A stretch of 64,000 nt of DNA from Pseudomonas putida S13.1.2 (GTDB lineage Bacteria; Pseudomonadota; Gammaproteobacteria; Pseudomonadales; Pseudomonadaceae), in NCBI RefSeq assembly GCF_000498395.2, contig NZ_CP010979.1:2480001-2544000 (forward strand), read 5' to 3'. The notes under the pieces were generated by a model. It ran no database searches. It was not told the origin of the DNA and worked only from the letters and a program-made list of their open reading frames with translations. Both the position numbers and the translations under genes were made by a program. This document shows, piece by piece, positions 36,953 to 45,159 of the stretch. Position 1 is the first letter of the stretch. Each line of letters opens with the position of its first letter.

Positions 36953-36982
36953 GATCGAGCGCCGCCCGCGCGGCGCTCGATC
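36953..36982. terminator. Perfect 13-bp stem-loop after the FAD dehydrogenase gene
   Basis: GATCGAGCGCCGC and GCGGCGCTCGATC pair exactly around a 4-base loop, 30 bases after the stop. No long T-run follows, but the stem is very stable and is likely a terminator. Confidence 0.7.
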
Positions 36983-37137
36983 TCACAGGCGCTGAAACTG
37001 CTGCGGCGGACGCCTGTCAGCCTTATCTCCGGTCAGCTGAGGTCAGCGCTTCGAAGATGTCGGCAATTGGTTTGCGTTCACCCCCGGGCACGCGGTGCTC
37101 CGGCCGCTCGGCCAGCAGGGGTTCGTCTACATAGGGG

Positions 37138-37749
37138 TCAAACCCGCTGTTCCAGCATGGCCAACGCCCCGACAATCAGCGCCTGCATGCCCTCCTGCAA
37201 CTCCACTTCCATCTCCGATTCTTCGCCAGCCCGGTCGGCCTCCAGCAGCGGCTCGCGCCCCGACACCGTGTACACCGTATCGGCCACCGCAAAGCCATGG
37301 AACGCCACCGTCGACAACAACCAGCGCGCCTGTTCCAGGCTCAGGCCGTAGGCCTGGGCGATGTGTGCCTGGTGGTCATTGATCTTGTCGATCATCGCTT
37401 CTGTCGCTGCCAGCCTGCGGATCACATAGGGCGTCAGACCCGGGTGGGCCTTCACGAATGCCTGTACCGACGTGGCAAAGCGCGTCAGGTAGGCGTGCAA
37501 CCCTTCTACACAATCCCCGTCTGCCCTGGGGATTTGCCAGCGCTGAAAGATCTCCTCGGCCACCAGGCACTTGAGTGCTTCGATGTTCGGCACATGCTTG
37601 TACAGCGCCATGTGGCTTACGCCCAACGCAGCGGCCACGCCAACGAACGTGAGGTTGGGCAAGCCGATGGCGACGCTCACGTCGGCAATCCGTTCACGGG
37701 TGATGGTGCGAGGGCGACCGCGTCCGGGGGTGCGTTGTGGTGGTTGCAT
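37138..37749 (-). CDS. TetR-family regulator
   Basis: I chose ATG 37749 because GGAGGAC sits eight bases upstream; it gives 203 residues (MQPPQRTPGRGRPRTITRER). A helix-turn-helix follows (FVGVAAALGVSHMALYKHV), and then a ligand-binding helical domain. The gene is divergent from the siderophore-type ABC operon at 37859, and an inverted repeat lies over the operon promoter between them. Regulation of the transport operon is therefore likely. The inducing ligand is unknown. Confidence 0.87.
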   Translation of the reverse strand: MQPPQRTPGRGRPRTITRERIADVSVAIGLPNLTFVGVAAALGVSHMALYKHVPNIEALKCLVAEEIFQRWQIPRADGDCVEGLHAYLTRFATSVQAFVKAHPGLTPYVIRRLAATEAMIDKINDHQAHIAQAYGLSLEQARWLLSTVAFHGFAVADTVYTVSGREPLLEADRAGEESEMEVELQEGMQALIVGALAMLEQRV

Positions 37750-37789
37750 GGGGTCCTCCAGGCTTTGTGAAGACAGTCTTGTAGCTGTC

Positions 37790-37839
37790 TTGTCGGGTTT
37801 TCGCAAATTAGTTTATAGTCATGCAACTAATTAATTTGC
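37790..37839 (+). promoter_or_regulatory. Promoter and candidate TetR operator of the siderophore transport operon
   Basis: A sigma-70-like promoter, TTGTCG (37790-37795), 18-base spacer, TATAGT (37814-37819), faces the ABC operon. GCAAATTAGTT (37803-37813) and AACTAATTAATTTGC (37825-37839) form an inverted repeat, offset by one AATT insertion, that overlaps the -10 element. This placement fits repression by the divergent TetR protein. Confidence 0.6.
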
Positions 37840-37858
37840 AGCTTTCCAGGCCCGCTTC

Positions 37859-39652
37859 ATGTCCGATTCATCAACGCCCCTTGACGATGCCGCTCCCTCA
37901 ACAAACAAAGCCCGCAGCCCGCTCAGCCGTGTGCTTTCCCCCATTCGCGGGCGGCTGGCGCTATCGGCGGTGCTGGCTGCTGCAGGTTCGATGCTGGCTT
38001 TGGTACCGCTGGCAGGCATTGCGCACATCGCACAGCTGGCCTTGAGCGAGACCACCACATCGGGCGCCATTGGCCGGGCCATCGCAGCCAGCATCGCCAG
38101 CCTGTTCACGGGCATGGCCCTGATCACCGCAGCCGAAATGCTGGCGCACCAGGCCGACAACCACATCACCCATCACCTGCGCGTGGCGATCGGCCAGCGC
38201 CTGATGCAAGTGCCGCTCGGCTGGTTCAGCGAGCGGGCATCAAGCGAAGTGAAACGGGCCATGCAGGACGACATCGGCACACTGCACAGCCTGACCGCGC
38301 ACTTTTTCACCACGCTGGGCCGCGCCGTGGGCGCCGTGCTGATTTCCGTGGCCTATCTGTTCGCCATGGACTGGCGCCTTGCCGTGGTCGTGCTGCTGCC
38401 CTTCCCGGCGTTCTTCCTGTTTCTGCACCGTGCCATCAAGGCCAGCGCAGCGCATATGGGTGATGTGGTTGCGGGCATGGGGCGCATCGACAACGCGGTG
38501 GTCGAGTTCGTCAATGGCATGCCGCTGGTCAAAGCATTCGGCGGGCGCGGCAACGCGCAGGACCGCTACCGTGCAGCGGTCGATACCTTTGCCGAAACTT
38601 TCACCGGTTTCACCCGCCCACTGGTTGCGGCGATGGCACGGGCCAATGCCTTGATCGCCCCGGTGACAGTACTGGGGGTGGTGCTGCTGGCAGGCATGCT
38701 GTTCGTGGCGTTGGGCTGTATCGAGCCGCTGCAGATCCTGCCTTTTGCCCTGGTCACACCCGGGTTGTGCGCGCCGCTGCAGCTGTTGCATTACATCACC
38801 CACGACCTCAATAACGCCGTGGCGGCGGCCCAACGGGTGCAGGCCCTGCTGGACACTCCGGTGCTGCCGGCCCCTGCGGTTGGCGCCCTGCCCAACGGCA
38901 GCGAAATACGCGTGGAGCAACTGAGCCATGCCTACGCCCCCGGCAACAACGTGCTCAATGACGTCAGCTTCACCTTGGCCCCCGGCACCACGACCGCCAT
39001 CGTCGGCCCCTCTGGCGGCGGCAAGTCGACCCTGGCGCGCTTGCTGCTGCGGTTCTTCGACCCCGACGCCGGGCGCATCACCCTGGGCGGCGTCGACCTG
39101 CGGCGGATCGAGAGCCGCGAACTGTACCGACGCATAGGTTTCGTGCTGCAGGAGGTGCGGCTGATCCATGCAAGCGTGGCCGACAACATCGCCCTGGGTA
39201 AACCGACTGCAACCCGCGAGCAAGTCGAGGCGGCTGCGCGCCTGGCCAACATTCACCCCCGCATCCTGCAACTGCCGCGTGGCTATGACTCGGTGGTGGG
39301 CGAGGACGCGCAATTGTCCGGGGGCGAACAGCAGCGCCTGAGCATTGCCCGCGCCGTGCTGCTCGACCCGCCCGTGCTGGTGCTGGACGAGGCCACCGCA
39401 GCCGCCGACGCCGAAAGCGAAGCGGCCATCCAGGATGCCCTGTCGCGTTTCGCCCGGGGTCGCACCCTGCTGGTCATCGCCCACCGGCTGGACACGGTGA
39501 TGCATGCCGACCAGATCCTGGTGCTGGACCAAGGCGCCCTGTGTGAACAAGGGGGCCACAGCGAATTGCTCACCCGCCAAGGCCTTTATGCACGGCTGTG
39601 GGCGCAGGGTGGGTATCAGGACACCGTGAAAAAGGCGCTGCCAGCATGCTGA
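37859..39652 (+). CDS. ABC half-transporter 1 (permease fused to ATPase, siderophore-type)
   Basis: The 597-residue protein joins a six-helix exporter-fold membrane domain (about 40-310) to a nucleotide-binding domain (Walker A GPSGGGKST near 382-390, Q-loop VLQEVRLIHASVADN, signature LSGGEQQRLSIARAVL, Walker B VLVLDEATA). With the next gene it forms a likely heterodimer. In yersiniabactin and mycobactin systems (YbtPQ, IrtAB) such exporter-fold pairs import iron-siderophores, and the rest of this operon is siderophore uptake. The H-loop region (VIAHRLDTV) is normal. Confidence 0.87.
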   Translation: MSDSSTPLDDAAPSTNKARSPLSRVLSPIRGRLALSAVLAAAGSMLALVPLAGIAHIAQLALSETTTSGAIGRAIAASIASLFTGMALITAAEMLAHQADNHITHHLRVAIGQRLMQVPLGWFSERASSEVKRAMQDDIGTLHSLTAHFFTTLGRAVGAVLISVAYLFAMDWRLAVVVLLPFPAFFLFLHRAIKASAAHMGDVVAGMGRIDNAVVEFVNGMPLVKAFGGRGNAQDRYRAAVDTFAETFTGFTRPLVAAMARANALIAPVTVLGVVLLAGMLFVALGCIEPLQILPFALVTPGLCAPLQLLHYITHDLNNAVAAAQRVQALLDTPVLPAPAVGALPNGSEIRVEQLSHAYAPGNNVLNDVSFTLAPGTTTAIVGPSGGGKSTLARLLLRFFDPDAGRITLGGVDLRRIESRELYRRIGFVLQEVRLIHASVADNIALGKPTATREQVEAAARLANIHPRILQLPRGYDSVVGEDAQLSGGEQQRLSIARAVLLDPPVLVLDEATAAADAESEAAIQDALSRFARGRTLLVIAHRLDTVMHADQILVLDQGALCEQGGHSELLTRQGLYARLWAQGGYQDTVKKALPAC

Positions 39653-41403
39653 AAACCTTCCTTCGACTGCTGGGCGAAAGCGCCCCGGCCTGGCGCCGTT
39701 ACCTGCTGATGACCGTGCTGTACGGGGTATTCAGTGGCCTGACCATCAGTACCCTGGCGCCGCTCATGCTGCACCTGCTGAACAGCGAAATACGCGCTGC
39801 CAGTGCCTGGTTGGCCGTGCTGGCCGCCGGCACGATGCTGTGCTGGGCGTGGCGACGCCAGGTGGAACAGGCCGGCATAAGCTTGGCGGTAGCGGTGCTG
39901 CAAGGCGGCCGCCAGCACATTGGCGCCCAGGTGGCACAGCTGCCACTGGGTTGGTTCACCCCCGACAACACCGCGCGGCTCGGGCATGTGATCACCCAGG
40001 GCACGATGGCCGTGGCCCAACTGCCGGCCCATGTGCTCACGCCGTTGATCAGTGGCAGCGTCACGCCGCTGGTGCTGTTGGTAGCGCTGTTCACCCTGCA
40101 CCCACCGCTGGGGCTTGTCGCGCTGCTAGCGCTGCCGGCGCTCGCCGCGGTACTGCTGTTCAGCGCACGCCTGGGGCGCCGCGCCGATCAGGCCTTTCAC
40201 CAGCACTTCGCCGCCGCCAGCCAGCGTATGGTGGAGTTCGCCCAGGCACAGTCGGTGCTGCGGGCCTTCAATGGGGAGGGTGGTGGCACACGTTTGCTGG
40301 CGCAGAGCCTGGAGCGTCAGCGCAGCAGCGGCATGGGCCTGATCATTCGTGCTTCGCTGTCAGCATTGCTCAACAGTTGGGCCGTGCAGGCAACATTTGC
40401 CGCGCTGTTGGTGGCCGCCGGCCTGTGGTTTGGCGATCAGGCGGGTGGCCAGGCGCAGGACGCAGTCGCGGTGATCGTGGCACTGGTGCTGGTGTGCCGC
40501 TTCATCGACCCGCTGCAGGACGTGGCCAGCCATGTCGAGATCCTGCGCGGGGCCCATGGCCAGCTGCAGGAAATCGAACGGGTCCTGGCCGCCAAGCCAT
40601 TGCCAGAACCCGCCTCGCCCCAGCGGCCGGTGGGCGGCGCAATCAACCTGCAAGGGGTGAGCTTGCGCTACAACCCCTCCGGGCCCGACGTGCTGCAAAA
40701 CGTGAACCTGCACATCCCGGCAGGCAGCATGACCGCCGTCATCGGCGCCTCGGGCTCGGGCAAGACATCACTGATGCGCCTGATTGCACGGTTCTTCGAT
40801 ACCACCGAAGGCAGTGTGCGCATTGGCGGCGTCGACGTGCGGCAAATGGCCCGCGCCAGCCTGACCGACACGGTCAGCCAAGTACTGCAGGACACCTGGT
40901 TGTTCCAGGGCAGCATCGCCGACAACATCCGTATCGGCAAACCCGATGCCATCGACGCCGAGGTACTGCAAGCGGCGCACATGGCCGGCTTGGTACACAC
41001 CCTCGAACGGCTGCGCGGGGGCCTCGATACGCCCGTGGGCGAAGGGGGTGCGCGGCTTTCCGGCGGCGAGCGCCAGCGTGTGACCATTGCCCGTGCGCTG
41101 ATCAGGCAAGCACCAATACTGCTGGTGGACGAAGCCACCGCCGCCCTTGATGCCGAGAACCAGGCCGTGATTGCCCAGACGCTGCACAGCCTGCATGGGC
41201 ATTGCACCTTGGTGGTCATCGCACACCAGCTCAGCACCGTGGCCATGGCCGACCATATCGTGGTGCTGGATGCCGGGCAGGTTGTCGAGCAAGGCGCACC
41301 GGCCACACTGCGCGCCAGTGGCGGGCACTATGCACGTATGCTCGAACAGCGTCACGCCGCCAACGGCTGGCGCATCGGGGCACCGAGGGTGGAACACGAC
41401 TGA
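39646..41403 (+). CDS. ABC half-transporter 2 (permease fused to ATPase, siderophore-type)
   Basis: I chose ATG 39646, which overlaps the stop of the first half-transporter by seven bases and gives 585 residues (MLKTFLRLLGESAPAWRRY). It has the exporter-fold membrane domain and an ATPase with Walker A GASGSGKTS, signature LSGGERQRVTIARALI, Walker B ILLVDEATAALD. In the switch motif the usual histidine is kept (VIAHQLSTV). It is the second subunit of the heterodimer and is coupled to the FecCD-type permease that follows. Import of an iron-siderophore complex is an inference from the operon. Confidence 0.87.
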   Translation: MLKTFLRLLGESAPAWRRYLLMTVLYGVFSGLTISTLAPLMLHLLNSEIRAASAWLAVLAAGTMLCWAWRRQVEQAGISLAVAVLQGGRQHIGAQVAQLPLGWFTPDNTARLGHVITQGTMAVAQLPAHVLTPLISGSVTPLVLLVALFTLHPPLGLVALLALPALAAVLLFSARLGRRADQAFHQHFAAASQRMVEFAQAQSVLRAFNGEGGGTRLLAQSLERQRSSGMGLIIRASLSALLNSWAVQATFAALLVAAGLWFGDQAGGQAQDAVAVIVALVLVCRFIDPLQDVASHVEILRGAHGQLQEIERVLAAKPLPEPASPQRPVGGAINLQGVSLRYNPSGPDVLQNVNLHIPAGSMTAVIGASGSGKTSLMRLIARFFDTTEGSVRIGGVDVRQMARASLTDTVSQVLQDTWLFQGSIADNIRIGKPDAIDAEVLQAAHMAGLVHTLERLRGGLDTPVGEGGARLSGGERQRVTIARALIRQAPILLVDEATAALDAENQAVIAQTLHSLHGHCTLVVIAHQLSTVAMADHIVVLDAGQVVEQGAPATLRASGGHYARMLEQRHAANGWRIGAPRVEHD

Positions 41404-42344
41404 TGCGTGTTGCATGGCTCATCCTGTTCCTGCTGTTGTGCGCGGCCTCACTGGCGGTCGGCGTTCGTGAGCTGGCCTGGTCTCAGCTGCTCACCCTGCA
41501 AGGCGACGCCTGGCTGACCTTGACCGCAAGCCGCCTGCCACGGCTGGCCGCATTGATACTGGTGGGTGTCGGGCTGGCGGTATGCGGTGTGATCCTGCAG
41601 CAGATCGTGCGCAACCGTTTCGTCGAGCCCGGCACCACCGGCGGGCTCGATGCCGCGCGCCTGGGCATCCTGCTGTCGCTGGGCCTGGCGCCCGCGGCCG
41701 GGGCACTGCTGCGCATGCTGTTCGCACTGGCCGTGTGCTTTGCCGCCAGCCTGCTGTTTGTCACCCTCATCCGCCGCATACGCGCCCGCAACGCGGTGCT
41801 GGTGCCGGTCATCGGCCTGATGTACGGCGGCGTGCTGAGTGCACTGGCCGAGTTCTACGCCTACCGCTTCAACCTGCTGCAAAGCATGCAGGGCTGGTTG
41901 CTGGGTGATTTTTCCAAGGTGGTGCAGGGCCGCTACGAAATCCTCTACCTGATTGTACCGATCGTGCTGCTCACCTACCTGTACGCACAGCGCTTCACCG
42001 TGCTGGGCATGGGCGAAGGCATGGCCACCAGCCTGGGCCTGAACTACACCGCCAACGTGACGTTGGGCCTGCTGCTGGTAGCAGTGACGGTGTCGGCCAG
42101 CGTGATCATCGTCGGCGCCATCCCCTTCGTCGGCCTGGTGGTGCCCAACCTGGTCGCCCTGCGCCATGGCGACAACCTGCGCCGCACCCTGCCACTGGTG
42201 GCGGTGGGCGGTGCGGCCTTGCTGCTGGTCTGCGACCTGCTCGGGCGGTTGCTGATCTACCCGTTCGAAGTACCCATCGGCCTGACTGCAGGCGGCCTGG
42301 GCGGGCTGATCTTCCTCGGGCTGATCATCTGGAGGCAGCGATGA
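41403..42344 (+). CDS. FecCD-type iron-siderophore ABC permease 1
   Basis: I chose ATG 41403, which overlaps the stop of the ABC protein before it (TGATG) and gives 313 residues. The protein has the BtuC/FecCD pattern: SRLPRLAALILVGVGLAVCG, the coupling region GMGEGMATSLGLNY, and the late signature VGAIPFVGLVVPNLVALRHG. It should form the inner-membrane channel with the next gene product. Relatives include YclN, CeuB and FatD. Confidence 0.9.
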   Translation: MRVAWLILFLLLCAASLAVGVRELAWSQLLTLQGDAWLTLTASRLPRLAALILVGVGLAVCGVILQQIVRNRFVEPGTTGGLDAARLGILLSLGLAPAAGALLRMLFALAVCFAASLLFVTLIRRIRARNAVLVPVIGLMYGGVLSALAEFYAYRFNLLQSMQGWLLGDFSKVVQGRYEILYLIVPIVLLTYLYAQRFTVLGMGEGMATSLGLNYTANVTLGLLLVAVTVSASVIIVGAIPFVGLVVPNLVALRHGDNLRRTLPLVAVGGAALLLVCDLLGRLLIYPFEVPIGLTAGGLGGLIFLGLIIWRQR

Positions 42345-43282
42345 AAGGCCGACACTGCTTGTGGCTGGCCGTGGTCGCCCTGGCCACGCTGTTCGTGTTC
42401 GTCAACGCCGGGGCGGATTTCCCCTACCTCATCCCCAAGCGCCTTGTGCGCCTGGCGGCCATGGTAATCGGTGGCGTGTGCGTGGCCTGCTCCGCCATCG
42501 CCTTCCAGACCCTTTCAGGCAATCGCATCCTCACCCCGGCGATCATGGGCTACGAAGCCGTGTACCTGCTGCTGCAGGCGCTGCTGGTGCTGGGCATGGG
42601 CGTGCAGGGGCTGATGGTACTCGGCAGTGACGGCAATTTCCTGCTCTCGGTGCTGCTGATGCTCGGCTACTCCTGGGCCCTGCACCGCTGGCTGTTTCGT
42701 GACGGCAAAAACAACGTGTACTTCCTGCTGCTGGTCGGCCTGGTGCTGACCATGGTCATGGCCACATTCACCCAGTTCGTCCAGCTTAAAGTCAGCCCCG
42801 GCGAGTTCTCGATGCTGCTGGGCTACACCCAGGCTTCGTTCAATCGGGCATCGCCGCAGTTGCTGCTGTATTCGGCCGTGCTGGTGGCGGGCGTGTGTGT
42901 GCTGCTGGCCCGGGCCATACCGGTGCTGGACGTGCTGGCACTCGGGCGCGACCAGGCCATTTCGCTGGGCGTGGACTACCGGCGCAACGTGCGCCTGCTG
43001 CTGGCGCTGATCGCCGCGTTGGTCGCGGTGTCGACCAGCCTGTTGGGGCCCACTGCATTCATGGGCGTGTTCGTCGCCAACATCACCTATGCCATGGCCG
43101 GTACCTTCCGCCACCGGGTCACGCTGGCCCTCGGCAGCGCCGTGGCCGTTGCCGTGTTCATTGCCGCCCAGTTGCTGGTCGAGCATATCTTCAACTACAG
43201 GACCACCGTCGGCATCCTCGTGAACCTGGTGTGTGGCACCTACTTCCTCGCCCTGATGGTGCGCAACCGGGGAGCCGCATGA
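42341..43282 (+). CDS. FecCD-type iron-siderophore ABC permease 2
   Basis: This 313-residue membrane protein starts within the stop of permease 1 (ATGA). Motifs include PKRLVRLAAMVIGGVCVACS, GNRILTPAIMGYEAVYLLLQ, ALGRDQAISLGVDYRRN and the late LLGPTAFMGVFVANITYAM. It resembles the YclO/CeuC/FatC type, the usual partner of the preceding permease. It is coupled to the ATPase gene by a four-base overlap. Confidence 0.9.
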   Translation: MKGRHCLWLAVVALATLFVFVNAGADFPYLIPKRLVRLAAMVIGGVCVACSAIAFQTLSGNRILTPAIMGYEAVYLLLQALLVLGMGVQGLMVLGSDGNFLLSVLLMLGYSWALHRWLFRDGKNNVYFLLLVGLVLTMVMATFTQFVQLKVSPGEFSMLLGYTQASFNRASPQLLLYSAVLVAGVCVLLARAIPVLDVLALGRDQAISLGVDYRRNVRLLLALIAALVAVSTSLLGPTAFMGVFVANITYAMAGTFRHRVTLALGSAVAVAVFIAAQLLVEHIFNYRTTVGILVNLVCGTYFLALMVRNRGAA

Positions 43283-44055
43283 TTACTGTTCACGACCTGC
43301 ACAAAACCTATGGCAGCAAGGTGGTGTTGAGCGGGGTAAGCGCCAGCTTCCCGCGCGGGCAGCTGACCTCGCTGATCGGCCCCAATGGCGCCGGCAAGAC
43401 CACCTTGCTGATGATGCTGGCCCGGTTGCTGGCGCCTGGCAGCGGTGACATACGCCTGGACGGGCAAAGCATCGAAAACATCGCCATCGGCGACTATGCC
43501 CGACGCGTCGCCACCCTGCGCCAGTCGGTCGACTTCAACCTGCGCCTGACCGTCGACGAGCTGGTCGCGTTCGGCCGCTTCCCCTACAGCCGTGGTGCGC
43601 TCACCGCTGAAGACCGTCGGGCCATCGACCAGGCCATTGCCTTTCTGTCCCTGGAGCCGCTGCGCCAGGCTTATCTCGATGAACTCAGCGGCGGCCAGCG
43701 GCAAATGGCCTTTCTGGCCATGACCATCGCCCAACAGACCGACTACCTGCTGCTGGACGAGCCATTGAACAACCTCGATATGCGCCACGCCGTGCAGATC
43801 ATGCGCGCCCTGCGCCGGTTGTGCGACGCGTTCGGCCGCACGGTGATCCTGGTAGTGCACGACATCAACTTCGCCGCCGCCTACTCAGACTACATCGTCG
43901 CCATGCAGGGTGGCCGTGTGCATTGCAGCGGCAGCGTCGAGCAGGTTGTGACCGAGCAACAGCTGCACGCGCTGTACGGGCTGGATTTCGACATCACCCA
44001 CGGCGCGCGCGGCCGCCTGTGCAACTACTTCAACCCACCCGGAGAACAGCAATGA
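43279..44055 (+). CDS. Iron-siderophore ABC transporter ATPase
   Basis: I chose ATG 43279, giving 258 residues. The ATPase motifs are Walker A GPNGAGKTT near 38-46, signature LSGGQRQMAFLAMTI, Walker B YLLLDEPLNNLD and switch ILVVHDINFAAAYSD, as in FepC/YclP/CeuD proteins. It should energise the two FecCD permeases just upstream. It overlaps its neighbours by four bases on each side. Confidence 0.92.
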   Translation: MITVHDLHKTYGSKVVLSGVSASFPRGQLTSLIGPNGAGKTTLLMMLARLLAPGSGDIRLDGQSIENIAIGDYARRVATLRQSVDFNLRLTVDELVAFGRFPYSRGALTAEDRRAIDQAIAFLSLEPLRQAYLDELSGGQRQMAFLAMTIAQQTDYLLLDEPLNNLDMRHAVQIMRALRRLCDAFGRTVILVVHDINFAAAYSDYIVAMQGGRVHCSGSVEQVVTEQQLHALYGLDFDITHGARGRLCNYFNPPGEQQ

Positions 44056-45041
44056 ACCGCAACCACCCCGCCAGCGGCTGGCCATTGGCACTACTGCTAG
44101 GCGCCACCCTCGCCCTGCACGGCTGCAACCAGCCCACGGCAACCACGGCGGCAACCGTGAAAACCGCGCAGGATGGCGACTACACGGCGGTTACCGTGCA
44201 ACACAAGCTGGGCACCACGGTGATCAGTCAACTGCCACAGCGCACGGTGGCACTGGACATGAACGAAGTGGACTTCCTCGACCAGTTGGGCGTGCCCGTG
44301 GCGGGCATGCCCAAGGACTTCGTGCCGGACTTTCTTGCACGCTACAAGGATGCCGGGCAAACGGCAGATGTCGGCTCGATCGTGCAGCCCAACCTTGAGC
44401 GGGTGCATGCGGCGCGGCCTGACCTGATCCTGATCACCTCGCTGCAGGCCAACCACTATGACGAACTGAGCGAAATGGCCCCGACCCTGCACTTCGATGT
44501 GGACTATCGCGACAGCGAAACCGGGCATGTCGCCATGATCAAGCAGCACCTGGTCAGCCTCGGCCAAGTGTTCGGCAAGCAGGACCTGGCCCAGCGCCAG
44601 GTTGACGCCCTGGAGGCCAAGCTGGCCCAGGCGCGCAGCGTCACCCGTGACCGCCCGGAGCGGGCCCTGGTGGTGCTGCACAACAACGGCGCCTTCAGCG
44701 CCTTCGGCGTGCAGTCACGCTACGGTTTCATCTTCAACGACCTGGGCGTCAAGCCGGCCACCACTACCCTGGATACCGGCCTGCATGGCCAGCCGATTTC
44801 CAGTGAGTTCATCCAGCAGGCCAACCCCGACATCCTCTATGTGGTGGATCGCACCGCCGTCATGGAGCACCGCCCGCTGATGACGGCTGAAACGCTGGGC
44901 AACCCGCTGCTGCGCCAGACCAACGCGTGGAAGCACGGCCGCGTGGTGTTCGTCGACCCGCAGGCCTGGTACGTCACGGCCGCCAGCCCGACATCACTGG
45001 CCTTGATCGCGGCTGACGTGATCAAGGGCTATCAGGACTAG
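44052..45041 (+). CDS. Siderophore-binding periplasmic lipoprotein
   Basis: I chose ATG 44052, which overlaps the ATPase stop and gives 329 residues with a lipoprotein signal (LALLLGATLALHGC, Cys 25). The mature part has the two-lobed cluster A-II binding-protein pattern with RTVALDMNEVDFLDQLGVPV and ERVHAARPDLILITSLQANH, and a final ASPTSLALIAADVIKGY. It resembles YclQ/CeuE/FatB proteins, which bind catecholate-type ligands. It completes the import system. Confidence 0.9.
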   Translation: MNRNHPASGWPLALLLGATLALHGCNQPTATTAATVKTAQDGDYTAVTVQHKLGTTVISQLPQRTVALDMNEVDFLDQLGVPVAGMPKDFVPDFLARYKDAGQTADVGSIVQPNLERVHAARPDLILITSLQANHYDELSEMAPTLHFDVDYRDSETGHVAMIKQHLVSLGQVFGKQDLAQRQVDALEAKLAQARSVTRDRPERALVVLHNNGAFSAFGVQSRYGFIFNDLGVKPATTTLDTGLHGQPISSEFIQQANPDILYVVDRTAVMEHRPLMTAETLGNPLLRQTNAWKHGRVVFVDPQAWYVTAASPTSLALIAADVIKGYQD

Positions 45042-45159
45042 GCACTGCCTTTTTGCAAATGCCTGCCACTGCGTTAGCGCGTGATTCTCGTTTGCCTTAC
45101 GTCTTCGCTTTTCAAACCCAAAAAAACCAACCTGCCATCTGTCCCCCTGGAGCCATCGC

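Noticed and set aside
36923..37137. Small gene between the FAD dehydrogenase and TetR genes
   Set aside because: The short frames there overlap a strong hairpin and have no ribosome site or recognisable product.
38240..39580. 446-codon minus-strand frame opposite the first ABC half-transporter
   Set aside because: It is a GC-rich antisense shadow; the plus strand has all ABC motifs.
45042..45159. Fur box before the TonB receptor gene
   Set aside because: Only a partial GATTCTCGTTT-like match is present; it is too weak to report.
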